Under the pieces are notes generated by a model. That model was not told the origin of the DNA, did not search any database, and saw nothing but the letters and a program-made list of their open reading frames with translations. From assembly GCF_041928815.1 (NCBI RefSeq), contig NZ_JBHFEI010000005.1, positions 274,515 to 338,514 on the forward strand: a DNA stretch of 64,000 nt. Direction: 5' to 3'. A program made the translations under genes and the position numbers. Source of the DNA: JBHFEI01 sp041928815 (lineage in GTDB: Bacteria > Pseudomonadota > Alphaproteobacteria > Rhizobiales > Rhizobiaceae). Shown here piece by piece: positions 1 through 9,855 of this stretch (positions are counted from its first letter, which is position 1; each line of letters opens with the position of its first letter).

Positions 1-365
1 AGATCGACGTCGAACATGTGGATCTTGTCGTAGGCCAGGATCCGCGCCCCGTCCGGGCCGAACAGGATGCCGCGATTGGCGACCTTGCCGTCCTCGACGG
101 CGATCGCCGTCGAGCCGAGATGCATATGGATGCCGAGTTCGACGGCGAGACGACGCGCGGCAGCGACGACCGGATCCTCCGCCTCGCCCTTCAGCATCGC
201 CTTCAGCGCCGCGCGGTCGCGTACGAGCGCACCCGTCATTTCCGGCGTCTGCACATAGGTCGCGCCCTGCGATGCAGCCTCCCGCACCAGCCGCTCCATC
301 GCGTCGATATTGCGGGCGGGCTGCGTGCCCGAACACATCTGGATGGCGGCGGCGACGAAGGGCAT
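1..365 (-). CDS. Carbon-nitrogen hydrolase (nitrilase superfamily), C-terminus cut by window edge
   Basis: The visible N-terminal 121 residues begin MPFVAAAIQMCSG and contain ...YVQTPEMTGA, which has the first catalytic glutamate expected of the nitrilase/omega-amidase fold (E of TPEM). The catalytic lysine and cysteine would lie beyond the left edge. The ATG is placed because an AGGATC stretch 7-12 bases upstream overlaps the stop of grxC, 12 bases away. A comF-grxC-nitrilase order is usual in rhizobia, where this protein is a cytoplasmic amidase of the NIT family. The substrate is not determinable here. Confidence 0.85.
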   Translation of the reverse strand, partial: MPFVAAAIQMCSGTQPARNIDAMERLVREAASQGATYVQTPEMTGALVRDRAALKAMLKGEAEDPVVAAARRLAVELGIHMHLGSTAIAVEDGKVANRGILFGPDGARILAYDKIHMFDVD

Positions 366-377
366 GGGCAGGGATCC

Positions 378-635
378 TCAGGCGGCGAGCAGCGGATCGA
401 GACGGCCGGCGCGCTCCAGCGCGTGGAGATCGTCGCAGCCGCCGACATGGGTGCCGTTGATGAAGATCTGCGGGAAGGTCGAGCCGCCATTGGCGCGCGC
501 GATCATCTCCTTGCGGATCTCCGGCGAATAAGTGGCGTCGTGCTCGACAAAGGCGACGCCCTTGGTCTCGAGCAGCTTCTTCGCCGCCGAGCAGTAGCCG
601 CAAAACTGACGCGTATAGATATCCACCGATGCCAT
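378..635 (-). CDS. grxC: Glutaredoxin 3 (class I, CGYC active site)
   Basis: This 85-residue protein is a complete single-domain glutaredoxin. The dithiol active site CGYC sits near residue 12 (RQFCGYCSAAKKLL), the cis-proline motif is TFPQIFI, and the GSH-binding GGCDDL motif follows. It reduces protein disulfides and glutathione mixed disulfides in the cytoplasm using glutathione. It lies between comF (43 bases upstream) and the nitrilase-like gene (12 bases downstream), all on the minus strand, so the three are probably co-transcribed. Length and motifs match GrxC. Confidence 0.95.
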   Translation of the reverse strand: MASVDIYTRQFCGYCSAAKKLLETKGVAFVEHDATYSPEIRKEMIARANGGSTFPQIFINGTHVGGCDDLHALERAGRLDPLLAA

Positions 636-678
636 CGATCCCGCCGCCTGTCGCGGCCCCCGTTTCGTCCAACCGCCA

Positions 679-1449
679 TCATATAGGAGCCGTCATCACC
701 CTTGCAAAGGTCAAAACCGCCACGCTTGCCGCGCCGGCGCGCTTCAGCGCCCGTGTCGCGGCCGAGACGGTGGCGCCGGTCGTATAGACGTCGTCGACGA
801 GGACGATCGCCCGGCCGAAGACCTCCGGCGCGGCCGCGGCCGGAACGGCGAAGGCACCGCGCACGTTCTCCGCCCGCTGGCGCGCGCCGAGGCCCACCTG
901 GCGCATCGTGTGGCGATGGCGCTGGAGCCCGTCGGCGAGGAAAGGCTTGCCCGCCTGGCGCGCCACCGAGCGGGCAAGTTCGGCCGACTGGTTGAACTTC
1001 CGACCCATCAGCCGCAACGGATGCAAGGGGACGGCGACGACGGCGTCGCAGGCGGGCAGGATGTCGCCGCCGGCCCGCACCATCCAGCCGGCCATCATCT
1101 CGACGAGATCGGTGCGGTCGCGATATTTGAGCCCGTGGACGAGCCGCCGCGCCACCCCCTCGTGCAGCGCGGCCGACCGCAGCCTGTCGAAGACCGGCGG
1201 CGCGGCGATCGAAAGCGGGCTCACGGCACCCTCGCCATGGTCGCGGGCAAAGGGCAGGCCGAGGATCTCGCAATAGGGCCGGGCGATGAAGGGCATTTCC
1301 TGCCAGCAGCCGGCGCAGAGCGCGCTGTGCCGGCCCGTGAGCCGGCCGCATCCGGGACAGACCGGCGGATAGAGACAGGCGGCGAGCCAGCGCAACACTG
1401 CCGCCGCCTGCGAGGCTGCCGCCGGTTTTTCGCCGTCTTCCCCGGCCAT
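679..1449 (-). CDS. comF: ComF family protein (phosphoribosyltransferase-like)
   Basis: The 256-residue product carries an N-terminal zinc-finger-like double CxxC segment (CPGCGRL ... CAGC) and a C-terminal type I phosphoribosyltransferase fold with the PRPP loop VLVDDVYTTGATV. ComF is needed for DNA uptake in competent bacteria; in non-competent alphaproteobacteria its role is unknown. I chose the ATG with GGGAAG eight bases upstream. An in-frame ATG 21 bases further up (end 1470) has a poorer ribosome site. The gene is divergent from the methyltransferase that begins 63 bases away. Confidence 0.9.
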   Translation of the reverse strand: MAGEDGEKPAAASQAAAVLRWLAACLYPPVCPGCGRLTGRHSALCAGCWQEMPFIARPYCEILGLPFARDHGEGAVSPLSIAAPPVFDRLRSAALHEGVARRLVHGLKYRDRTDLVEMMAGWMVRAGGDILPACDAVVAVPLHPLRLMGRKFNQSAELARSVARQAGKPFLADGLQRHRHTMRQVGLGARQRAENVRGAFAVPAAAAPEVFGRAIVLVDDVYTTGATVSAATRALKRAGAASVAVLTFARVMTAPI

Positions 1450-1512
1450 GGATTGACTTCCCGCCGTCATCGCCCCATTCGCTCGCCATCATCGCGCCTG
1501 GAGAAGACTATC

Positions 1513-2397
1513 GTGGAAATCCTGTTTGACCAGAGCTTCATCGCCGCGCGGCGGCGCCGGGCGCTCCGCGCTGGCGGCGAGGATTTCCTGCTGCGGCTGG
1601 CGGCCGGCGAACTCGTCGAGCGGCTCGGCGTGGTCGAGCGCCATTTCGACCATGCTGTCGAGCTCAACGGCCATACCGGACTGACGGCGCGGCTGCTGCG
1701 CCAGTCCGGCAAGGTCGGCCGTGTCACCCGCATCGAGGCCGACGCCGCCTTCGGCACGGCCGACGACCCGGTCGAGATCGCACGCCCCGACACCGTACCG
1801 CTCCCCGCGGCAAGCGCCAACCTGATCGTCTCGCCGCTGTCGCTGCACCTGACCAACGACACGCCGGGGGTGCTGGTGCAGGTGGCGCGGGCGCTGGCAC
1901 CCGACGGCCTGTTCCTCGCGGCGATCCCCGGTGCCGGCACGCTGCAGGAACTGCGCGACGCGCTGCTTGCCGCCGAGACCGAACTGACCGGCGGCGCGAG
2001 CCCGCGCGTCATCCCCTTCGCCGGCATCCGCGAGGTCGGCGCGCTGCTGCAACGGGCGGGCCTGGCGCTTCCGGTCGTCGATGCCGAGCACCACACCGTG
2101 CGCTACGATTCCCTCTTCCCGCTGATGGCGGACCTGAGGGCGATGGGCATGAGCAATCCGCTCGCCGCGCGAAGCCGGCGGCCGCTGCGCCGCGACGTGC
2201 TGGCGCGCGCGGCCGAGATCTATGCGGAGCGTTACTCCGACGCCGACGGGCGGGTGCGCGCCACCTTCTCGTTCATCTACGCCTCGGCCTGGAAGCCGCA
2301 TGAGAGCCAGCAGAAGCCGCTGCGTCCCGGCTCGGCCCGCCGCAGACTGGCCGACGCGCTGTCGACAGTGGAGAAAAAACTCAAGGACGACGGATAG
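1513..2397 (+). CDS. SAM-dependent methyltransferase-fold protein (BioC/NDUFAF5-like)
   Basis: The 294-residue product has the class I methyltransferase outline, but the usual glycine-rich SAM loop is weakly conserved (AVELNGHTGLTARLL) and is followed by PDTVPLPAASANLIVSPLSLHLTND, the post-motif signature of the NDUFAF5/BioC-like group. The start is a GTG preceded by GGAGAAG six bases upstream. The alphaproteobacterial family beside comF is usually annotated only as a methyltransferase. In eukaryotes the relative NDUFAF5 is a complex I assembly hydroxylase, so a role in respiratory complex maturation is possible. The TAG stop is embedded in a palindromic repeat. Confidence 0.8.
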   Translation: MEILFDQSFIAARRRRALRAGGEDFLLRLAAGELVERLGVVERHFDHAVELNGHTGLTARLLRQSGKVGRVTRIEADAAFGTADDPVEIARPDTVPLPAASANLIVSPLSLHLTNDTPGVLVQVARALAPDGLFLAAIPGAGTLQELRDALLAAETELTGGASPRVIPFAGIREVGALLQRAGLALPVVDAEHHTVRYDSLFPLMADLRAMGMSNPLAARSRRPLRRDVLARAAEIYAERYSDADGRVRATFSFIYASAWKPHESQQKPLRPGSARRRLADALSTVEKKLKDDG

Positions 2398-2500
2398 AGC
2401 ACGTTCGGTGACCACCGGCTCACCGAACGTGCTCTCACCTTTTGTTCTTGTCGCAGTGTCCGAGGCCGAAGCGATCCCGCTTCTACGGGAAATGCCGCAG
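2395..2500 (+). repeat. Rhizobial-type intergenic palindromic repeat, copy 1, starting at a stop codon
   Basis: Immediately after the TAG stop lies a perfect inverted repeat with 14-base arms AGCACGTTCGGTGA and TCACCGAACGTGCT (2398-2411 and 2420-2433), extendable by two pairs into the stop codon. It is followed by a CTCTCACCTTTTGTTCTTG segment and a second module with GCCGAAGCGATCCCGCTTC. The second module matches, in reverse orientation, the repeat at 12546. The hairpin plus T-rich tail could also end transcription of the upstream gene. Matching architecture is seen at 12546, 52893 and 53789. To about 2600 the remainder is non-coding mosaic sequence. Confidence 0.75.
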
Positions 2501-2605
2501 GCCGCGGCTCGATCCGGCTGACACGGAACGGCGCTCGGAACGCTCTGTTTCGCAGCGTCATCGTGCCGAAGCGCGCTTGGCTCCGGCCGGATCATGCTTC
2601 GGGCG

Positions 2606-2779
2606 TCAGTCGCGCGCGGTGACGATCGCTTCCCGGATCGCGTCAAAGGCCGCCTGGATCTCGGTCGAAAACGCGGTCATGCCGCTGATCATGGCGATGC
2701 TGATCAGCGCGGTCAGAAGTCCGTATTCGACGGCGGTCGCCGCGGAGCGGTCCCTGATCAGTCGGCGAAGAATGCTCAT
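2606..2779 (-). CDS. Flp/Fap-type pilin subunit (orphan)
   Basis: This 57-residue protein was read directly from the minus strand: MSILRRLIRDRSAATAVEYG begins it, followed by a hydrophobic stretch LLTALISIAMISGMTAF and a short polar tail. The processing motif x4-E-Y of Flp prepilins is present (ATAVEY) after a short basic leader, with alanine rather than glycine at position -1. Flp pilins are assembled by Tad secretion systems. No tad/cpa genes lie in the window, so the assembly machinery must be elsewhere. It follows a small membrane-protein gene by 59 bases, probably in one operon. Confidence 0.85.
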   Translation of the reverse strand: MSILRRLIRDRSAATAVEYGLLTALISIAMISGMTAFSTEIQAAFDAIREAIVTARD

Positions 2780-2838
2780 CACGGCGCCCCTGCTCCTTCA
2801 AGGCCAGACAGATTCACGGCCAGACAGACCGGCGCCCC

Positions 2839-3153
2839 TCAGCAGCCGCTGGAATTGCCTTCCCCGTCGATGATGCAGACGGCGCCCGGCGTTTCCTCGA
2901 GAATGCTGCGGCGGATCGTGTAGGTCTTGCCGCTGTCCTTCGGCACGGATCCCGTGACGACGTCGTCATAGGCGAGCGGCGCCCGCGCGAACAGACTGTC
3001 GTCCTTCGACGACAGCATGGGCGTCAGGATCAGGCTGAGGGCGATCACCGCCGTGCCGAAGAGCAGGGCGAGGTTCAGCGCGCCCGTGCGGCGCGACTGC
3101 GCCGCGACCAGGTCCTTTTCCTGAACCGTTCTCCAGAAATCCTCGTCCACCAT
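2839..3153 (-). CDS. Hypothetical single-pass membrane protein upstream of the Flp pilin
   Basis: The 104-residue product has a charged N-terminus (MVDEDFWRTVQEKDLVAAQ), one clear transmembrane helix (ALNLALLFGTAVIALSLILTP, about residues 25-45) and a 58-residue tail with two cysteines near the C-terminus (VCIIDGEGNSSGC). The tail is predicted to be periplasmic because the N-side is followed by RR. I do not recognise a named family. Its position just upstream of, and in line with, the pilin gene suggests a shared transcript and perhaps a role at the envelope, but this is only inference. Confidence 0.7.
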   Translation of the reverse strand: MVDEDFWRTVQEKDLVAAQSRRTGALNLALLFGTAVIALSLILTPMLSSKDDSLFARAPLAYDDVVTGSVPKDSGKTYTIRRSILEETPGAVCIIDGEGNSSGC

Positions 3154-3334
3154 TCCCAGCCTCTCACGATCGGGGGAGGAGCTGGCCGTCCGCCGGCCGC
3201 CCTCGGCCCGTCCGGCCGTCTCGACGATCCATGTCGAAACTGTTGCCAGATAGCCTCACGCACCCATCATGCGCGGGAATGATAAACGAGGGGTTAATTC
3301 CCGGACGGGATTTCTTCGGATACCGGCGCCGGGC

Positions 3335-3754
3335 TCACAGGAGGTCGAGGAGAAAGGGGATCAACGGCTCGTCCGCCGCGGGCATCGGATAGTCGCGCAG
3401 CGCCTGCGGCCGCACCCATTTCAGCGCCTGCCCCTCGCGGCCCGTCGCCACCCCGTCGTAGCGCCGGCAGACATAGAGCGGCATCAGCAGGTGGAAATCG
3501 TCGTAGCCATGGCTGGCGAAGGTGAGCGGCGCGAGGCAGGGGACGCGGGTGACGATGCCGAGCTCTTCCGAAAGCTCGCGCACCAGCGTCTCCTCCGGCG
3601 TCTCGCCCGGCTCGACCTTGCCGCCGGGAAACTCCCAGAGCCCGGCCATCGCCTTGCCCTCGGGGCGCTGTGCCAGAAGCACGCGCCCGTCGGCGTCGAT
3701 CAGCGCGCAGGCCGCGACGAGAACGATCTTCCTGTCTTTCGATGCATCGGTCAC
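3335..3754 (-). CDS. mutT: MutT-like NUDIX hydrolase (8-oxo-dGTP diphosphatase)
   Basis: The 139-residue product holds the full Nudix box GGKVEPGETPEETLVRELSEELGI (G-x5-E-x7-REUxEE) at about residues 44-66, preceded by RPEGKAMAGLWEFPGGK, the typical MutT context. MutT hydrolyses oxidised GTP/dGTP and prevents A:T to C:G mutations. The GTG start overlaps the TGA stop of the upstream GNAT gene in a GTGA junction, so translation is probably coupled. The product ends at LIPFLLDLL, a normal MutT length. Confidence 0.88.
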   Translation of the reverse strand: MTDASKDRKIVLVAACALIDADGRVLLAQRPEGKAMAGLWEFPGGKVEPGETPEETLVRELSEELGIVTRVPCLAPLTFASHGYDDFHLLMPLYVCRRYDGVATGREGQALKWVRPQALRDYPMPAADEPLIPFLLDLL

Positions 3755-4524
3755 GGCGCGGGCCTCCAGTAGCGGTAGCGGTAGATTTCCTCGAAGCCGA
3801 AGGCGCGGTAGAGGGCGAGCGCGGGCAGGTTTACGGCATCGACCTGCAGCCACGCCGCCTCGGCGCCGCGCAGCCGCGCCCAGCGCAGCCCGGCCGACAG
3901 GATGGCCGAGCCGGTGCCCTGGCGCCGCAGGCCGGCATGGACGGCGAGCTGGAGGATGCCGGCGAGGGTGCGGTCATGGACGAGGAGGCAGACGGCCGCC
4001 GGGCCGAAGGCGTCGTTGTCGAGCAGGAAAAGCCCCGTCTCCGCCTCGATCCGGCCGATGACCGCGGCGATCGCCGCAGCGCCGCCGTCGGCCTCGCCCT
4101 CGATTCGCGCCCGCGCCGCCGCGAAGCGGTCGAGATCGCGCACCGGCAGCAGGTCGACCCCGCCGGGCGGCTCCGCCCGGCCGAGATCGGCGGCCATGAC
4201 GATGCTTTCGGAAAAGGACCGCCAGCCCGCCGCGGCCATATGCGCGACGAGCGGCGCCGGCGCGAGCGGCGACTGGCGCACCGTCAGCACCTGCCCGGCA
4301 GCGGCGAAGCGCCGCGCCGCCTCGGCGAGCCGGGGAGCGGCCTCGGCACCGTCGGCGGGATCGAGCGGATTGACGCAGTTGAGACGCTTCGAGGCGTGAT
4401 CCGGCGTCAGCCGCAGCAGCCAGGTGCCGTCATAGAGCGACTGGCGCGCCGGCCAGGCGCGAAACCCGGCCGCCTCCAGCCGGCGCACCGTCGCAAGGTT
4501 CGCGCGAGGGGCCCCCTGCCCCAT
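3751..4524 (-). CDS. GNAT-family N-acetyltransferase
   Basis: The 257-residue protein has a C-terminal GNAT fold: LQLAVHAGLRRQGTGSAILSAGLRWA matches the acetyl-CoA pyrophosphate loop (R/Q-x-x-G-x-G/A) at about residues 180-205, and NLPALALYRAFGFEE is the terminal motif. The first 150 residues (TWLLRLTPDHASKRLNCVNPLDP) are typical of two-domain rhizobial GNATs found between argJ and mutT. The substrate is unknown. The ATG lies five bases after the argJ stop, and the stop overlaps the mutT start. Confidence 0.85.
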   Translation of the reverse strand: MGQGAPRANLATVRRLEAAGFRAWPARQSLYDGTWLLRLTPDHASKRLNCVNPLDPADGAEAAPRLAEAARRFAAAGQVLTVRQSPLAPAPLVAHMAAAGWRSFSESIVMAADLGRAEPPGGVDLLPVRDLDRFAAARARIEGEADGGAAAIAAVIGRIEAETGLFLLDNDAFGPAAVCLLVHDRTLAGILQLAVHAGLRRQGTGSAILSAGLRWARLRGAEAAWLQVDAVNLPALALYRAFGFEEIYRYRYWRPAP

Positions 4525-4529
4525 CCCGG

Positions 4530-5771
4530 TCAGCTCCGGTAGTCGCCGTTGATCTCGACATAGTCCTTGGTGAGGTCGCAGGTATAGACGGTGGCCCGCC
4601 CCGCGCCGAGGCCGAGATCGACGCGAACGGTGATGTCCTCCTCCTTCATAACAGCCGTCGTGGCGGCTTCCGAATAGGCCGGATCGCGCTCGCCGTCGAC
4701 GGCGACACGCACGTCGCCGAACCAGATCGCCAGCCGGTCGCGCTCTGCCCTCTCGCCGGACTTGCCGACGGCCATGACGACGCGGCCCCAGTTGGCGTCC
4801 TCGCCGGCGACCGCCGTCTTGACGAGCGGCGAATTGGCGATCGACAGCGCCACGCGCTTGGCCGCCGCGTCGCTTTCCGCCCCTTCGACCGTGACGGCGA
4901 CCATCTTGCGCGCGCCCTCGCCGTCGCGCACCACCTGGAGCGCGAGATCGTGCAGGAGCGCGTTGAGCGCCCGGCGGAAGTCCGCGGCCGCCGGATCCTG
5001 CGCCTCCTCGATGCGCGCCTGCCCGTCCTCGGCCGCGGCACCCGTCGCAAACAGCATCAGCGTGTCGGAGGTCGAGGTGTCGCTGTCGACGGTGACCGAA
5101 TTGAAGCTCGGGCCGACGCCCTCGGCGAGCATCGCCTGCAGCGCGGCCGGCGCGATGTCGGCATCGGTGACGACGAAGGAGAGCATCGTCGCCATGTCGG
5201 GCGCGATCATGCCGGCGCCCTTGGCGATGCCGTTGATGGTGACCGCGACGCCGCCGATCGTCGCCCGCGCGGTGGCGACCTTCGGATAGGTGTCGGTGGT
5301 CATGATCGCCTTGGCCGCCTCCAGCCAGAAGTCGCCGCTGGCCGTTTCGTTGAGGCGGTCGAGCACGCCGGAAAACTTCGTCGCGTCGAGCGGCTCGCCG
5401 ATGACGCCGGTCGAGGCGAGGAAGACCTCGCCCGTCGCGCAGCCGACGGCGGCGGCGGCGGACTGCGCCGTCATCTCGGTCGCCTCGCGGCCGCGCCGGC
5501 CGGTAAAGGCATTGGCGTTGCCGGAATTGACGACGACGGCGCGGGCGACGCCGCCGGCAAGGTTCGCCCGGCAGAAATCGACCGGCGCGGAGGGGCATTT
5601 CGAGCGGGTGAAGACGCCCGCCGCCGCCACCGGCCGGTCGAAGACCATCATCAGCACGTCGGTTCGGTTCTTGTATTTGATGCCGGCTGCCGCCGTCGCC
5701 ATGCGCACGCCGCGCAGCACGGGCATGTCGGGATAAAGTTTCGGGGCGAGCGGGGAAACGGCGGTCGACAT
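4530..5771 (-). CDS. argJ: Bifunctional ornithine acetyltransferase / N-acetylglutamate synthase
   Basis: The 413-residue product catalyses acetyl transfer from N-acetylornithine to glutamate and acetylation of glutamate in arginine synthesis. The self-cleavage and catalytic site is visible as KGAGMIAPDMATMLSF, with the nucleophilic threonine in the M-A-T-M element; cleavage would occur before that Thr. The C-terminal ITVRVDLGLG ... TCDLTKDYVEINGDYRS motif is characteristic. I chose MSTAVSPLAPKLYPDMP as the start because the further in-frame extension is low-complexity. It is followed by GNAT and mutT in a tight cluster. Confidence 0.95.
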   Translation of the reverse strand: MSTAVSPLAPKLYPDMPVLRGVRMATAAAGIKYKNRTDVLMMVFDRPVAAAGVFTRSKCPSAPVDFCRANLAGGVARAVVVNSGNANAFTGRRGREATEMTAQSAAAAVGCATGEVFLASTGVIGEPLDATKFSGVLDRLNETASGDFWLEAAKAIMTTDTYPKVATARATIGGVAVTINGIAKGAGMIAPDMATMLSFVVTDADIAPAALQAMLAEGVGPSFNSVTVDSDTSTSDTLMLFATGAAAEDGQARIEEAQDPAAADFRRALNALLHDLALQVVRDGEGARKMVAVTVEGAESDAAAKRVALSIANSPLVKTAVAGEDANWGRVVMAVGKSGERAERDRLAIWFGDVRVAVDGERDPAYSEAATTAVMKEEDITVRVDLGLGAGRATVYTCDLTKDYVEINGDYRS

Positions 5772-5799
5772 CTGGTCCTCGGCGGTTCGATCAACGGTC

Positions 5800-5821
5800 G
5801 ACGGGGCCGATCGGCCCCGTC
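5800..5821. other. Perfect 22-base palindrome between the PPIase gene and argJ
   Basis: The two 11-base arms GACGGGGCCGA and TCGGCCCCGTC are exact complements and would form a GC-rich cruciform or RNA hairpin. It lies in the 98-base spacer between two minus-strand genes. On that strand it is not followed by a T-run, so it is more likely an mRNA stabilising or processing hairpin than a terminator. It does not resemble the TAG-linked repeats elsewhere in the window. Confidence 0.5.
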
Positions 5822-5869
5822 TCAATTCTCTTCTCTCATCCCGCGCGTGACGGGCGTGTGACCGGCGGA

Positions 5870-6730
5870 TCAGTTCGCCGGCTTTTCCTCGTTGGCCTCG
5901 TCATAGGCCTTCTTCAGCGCCGGGTCGGAAATCTCGACGCCGGCAGCCTTGCGGGCATCGGTGAGGAGCGCGATGTAGGCGTCGCGCATGACGAGCTGGC
6001 GCACCTGCTGCTCGACCTGCTCGAGCGCCGGCGGCGCCTGCGGGCGCTTGTCCTCGACGAGGATGACGTGATAACCGAACTGGGTCTTCACCGGCGTCTT
6101 CGTATAGGCGCCCTTGTCAAGCGTGAAGGCGACCGCCTCGAATTCCGGCACCATGCGGCCCTTGGTGAAATAGCCGAGGTCGCCGCCGTCGTCCTTGTTC
6201 GGATCGGTCGACTTCTCCTTGGCGAGCGTGACGAAGTCCTTGCCGGCATCGAGCTCGGCGATCACCGCCTTCGCCTCGTCCTCGGTCTTCAGCAGGATAT
6301 GGCGGGCCTTCACCTCTTCCTGCGCCGGGATGGCGGCGATCTCCTTGTCGTAGCGCGCCTTGACCTGCTCCGGCGTGACGGCGTCGACGACATGCTTCTT
6401 GAAATAGGCGTTGTGCAGCTCGCGCTCGGTCAGATAGGCGATGCGCTGCTTGAAGGTCGGATCGTTTTCCAGCCCCTCCTTGCCGGCATTCTGGGCAAGC
6501 AGCTTGACGTCGACCATGGCCGAGAGCGCGGCCACGCGCTTCTGTTCCGGCGGAAGCTGGGCGAGCTGCGGATCGAGCCCGGTGATAGCGAGATCGATGT
6601 CCGACTGGCGGATCTCCTCGCCGCCGACGGTGGCGACCACCGGATCGGGCTTGTCCTCGGCCAGGACCGGCGCGGCAAGCCCGGCCACGGCCACCGACGC
6701 CACGAGGGCGAGCCTCAGAAATTTCAGCAT
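5870..6730 (-). CDS. Periplasmic parvulin-type peptidyl-prolyl isomerase
   Basis: The 286-residue product begins with a signal peptide (MLKFLRLALVASVAVAGLAAPVLAEDK, cleavage after ALA), has a SurA-like N-terminal helical region, and a PpiC rotamase domain at about residues 140-235 (VKARHILLKTEDEAK ... DDGGDLGYFTKGRMVPEFEAVAF ... TQFGYHVILVEDKR). It isomerises prolyl bonds in exported proteins in the periplasm. An in-frame TTG two codons earlier exists, but the ATG has GAAAGG at a suitable distance. It is divergent from secA, a pairing that fits protein export. Confidence 0.9.
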   Translation of the reverse strand: MLKFLRLALVASVAVAGLAAPVLAEDKPDPVVATVGGEEIRQSDIDLAITGLDPQLAQLPPEQKRVAALSAMVDVKLLAQNAGKEGLENDPTFKQRIAYLTERELHNAYFKKHVVDAVTPEQVKARYDKEIAAIPAQEEVKARHILLKTEDEAKAVIAELDAGKDFVTLAKEKSTDPNKDDGGDLGYFTKGRMVPEFEAVAFTLDKGAYTKTPVKTQFGYHVILVEDKRPQAPPALEQVEQQVRQLVMRDAYIALLTDARKAAGVEISDPALKKAYDEANEEKPAN

Positions 6731-6838
6731 GTTCAAAACCTTTCACAGTCGTGCCGCGCGATCCGATCCCCGCGTTCCGCCCGGCTCAACATCATCACAA
6801 TGTGGCCATTTGATAGCTTGGGGTCCCGGTCGATGCCG

Positions 6839-6866
6839 TTGACATCATTCGACCCCCCTCTTATCT
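6839..6866 (+). promoter_or_regulatory. Likely sigma-70 type promoter for secA
   Basis: TTGACA (6839-6844) is followed after 16 bases by TTATCT (6861-6866), a good match to the housekeeping promoter. It lies about 115 bases before the secA ATG, in the 253-base divergent region. A leader of roughly 110 bases would remain. The assignment rests on sequence resemblance only. Confidence 0.5.
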
Positions 6867-6983
6867 GTCACGCAAACCCGCGTCCAGAACCGTTTCCGGG
6901 CATTTTCAGGCATTGCGCGCGACGATCGCCGGCTGAAACGTGACCTCCGGACGCCGACACGCACCAGAGAAAGGACCATCCGG

Positions 6984-9665
<2,682 letters not shown>

Positions 9666-9691
9666 GGCATCGGGATTGGCCGCCTCGGCAA

Positions 9692-9718
9692 GGCCGGCCC
9701 GCGAGGCCGGCTTTTTTT
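9692..9718 (+). terminator. Rho-independent terminator of secA
   Basis: GCCGGCC (9693-9699) and GGCCGGC (9705-9711) form a seven-pair GC stem with a CGCGA loop, followed directly by seven Ts. It lies 27 bases after the secA stop. Confidence 0.88.
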
Positions 9719-9855
9719 ACTTAAGGAAATACCCTCAAAACGGGTTCATAAAAGGAAAATCCCGAAAAGATTGCAGCACCTTCCTATGATTTGTTAACTC
9801 GGCTCTGGCATGACTACGGCTCTGGTGATGCGTTTGGCGCGGGGCTGTCTTGCTC

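Noticed and set aside
9771..9799. Promoter before the flippase gene (TTGCAG ... TTAACT)
   Set aside because: The -10 box is weak and the gap could place several alternatives; not convincing enough to list.
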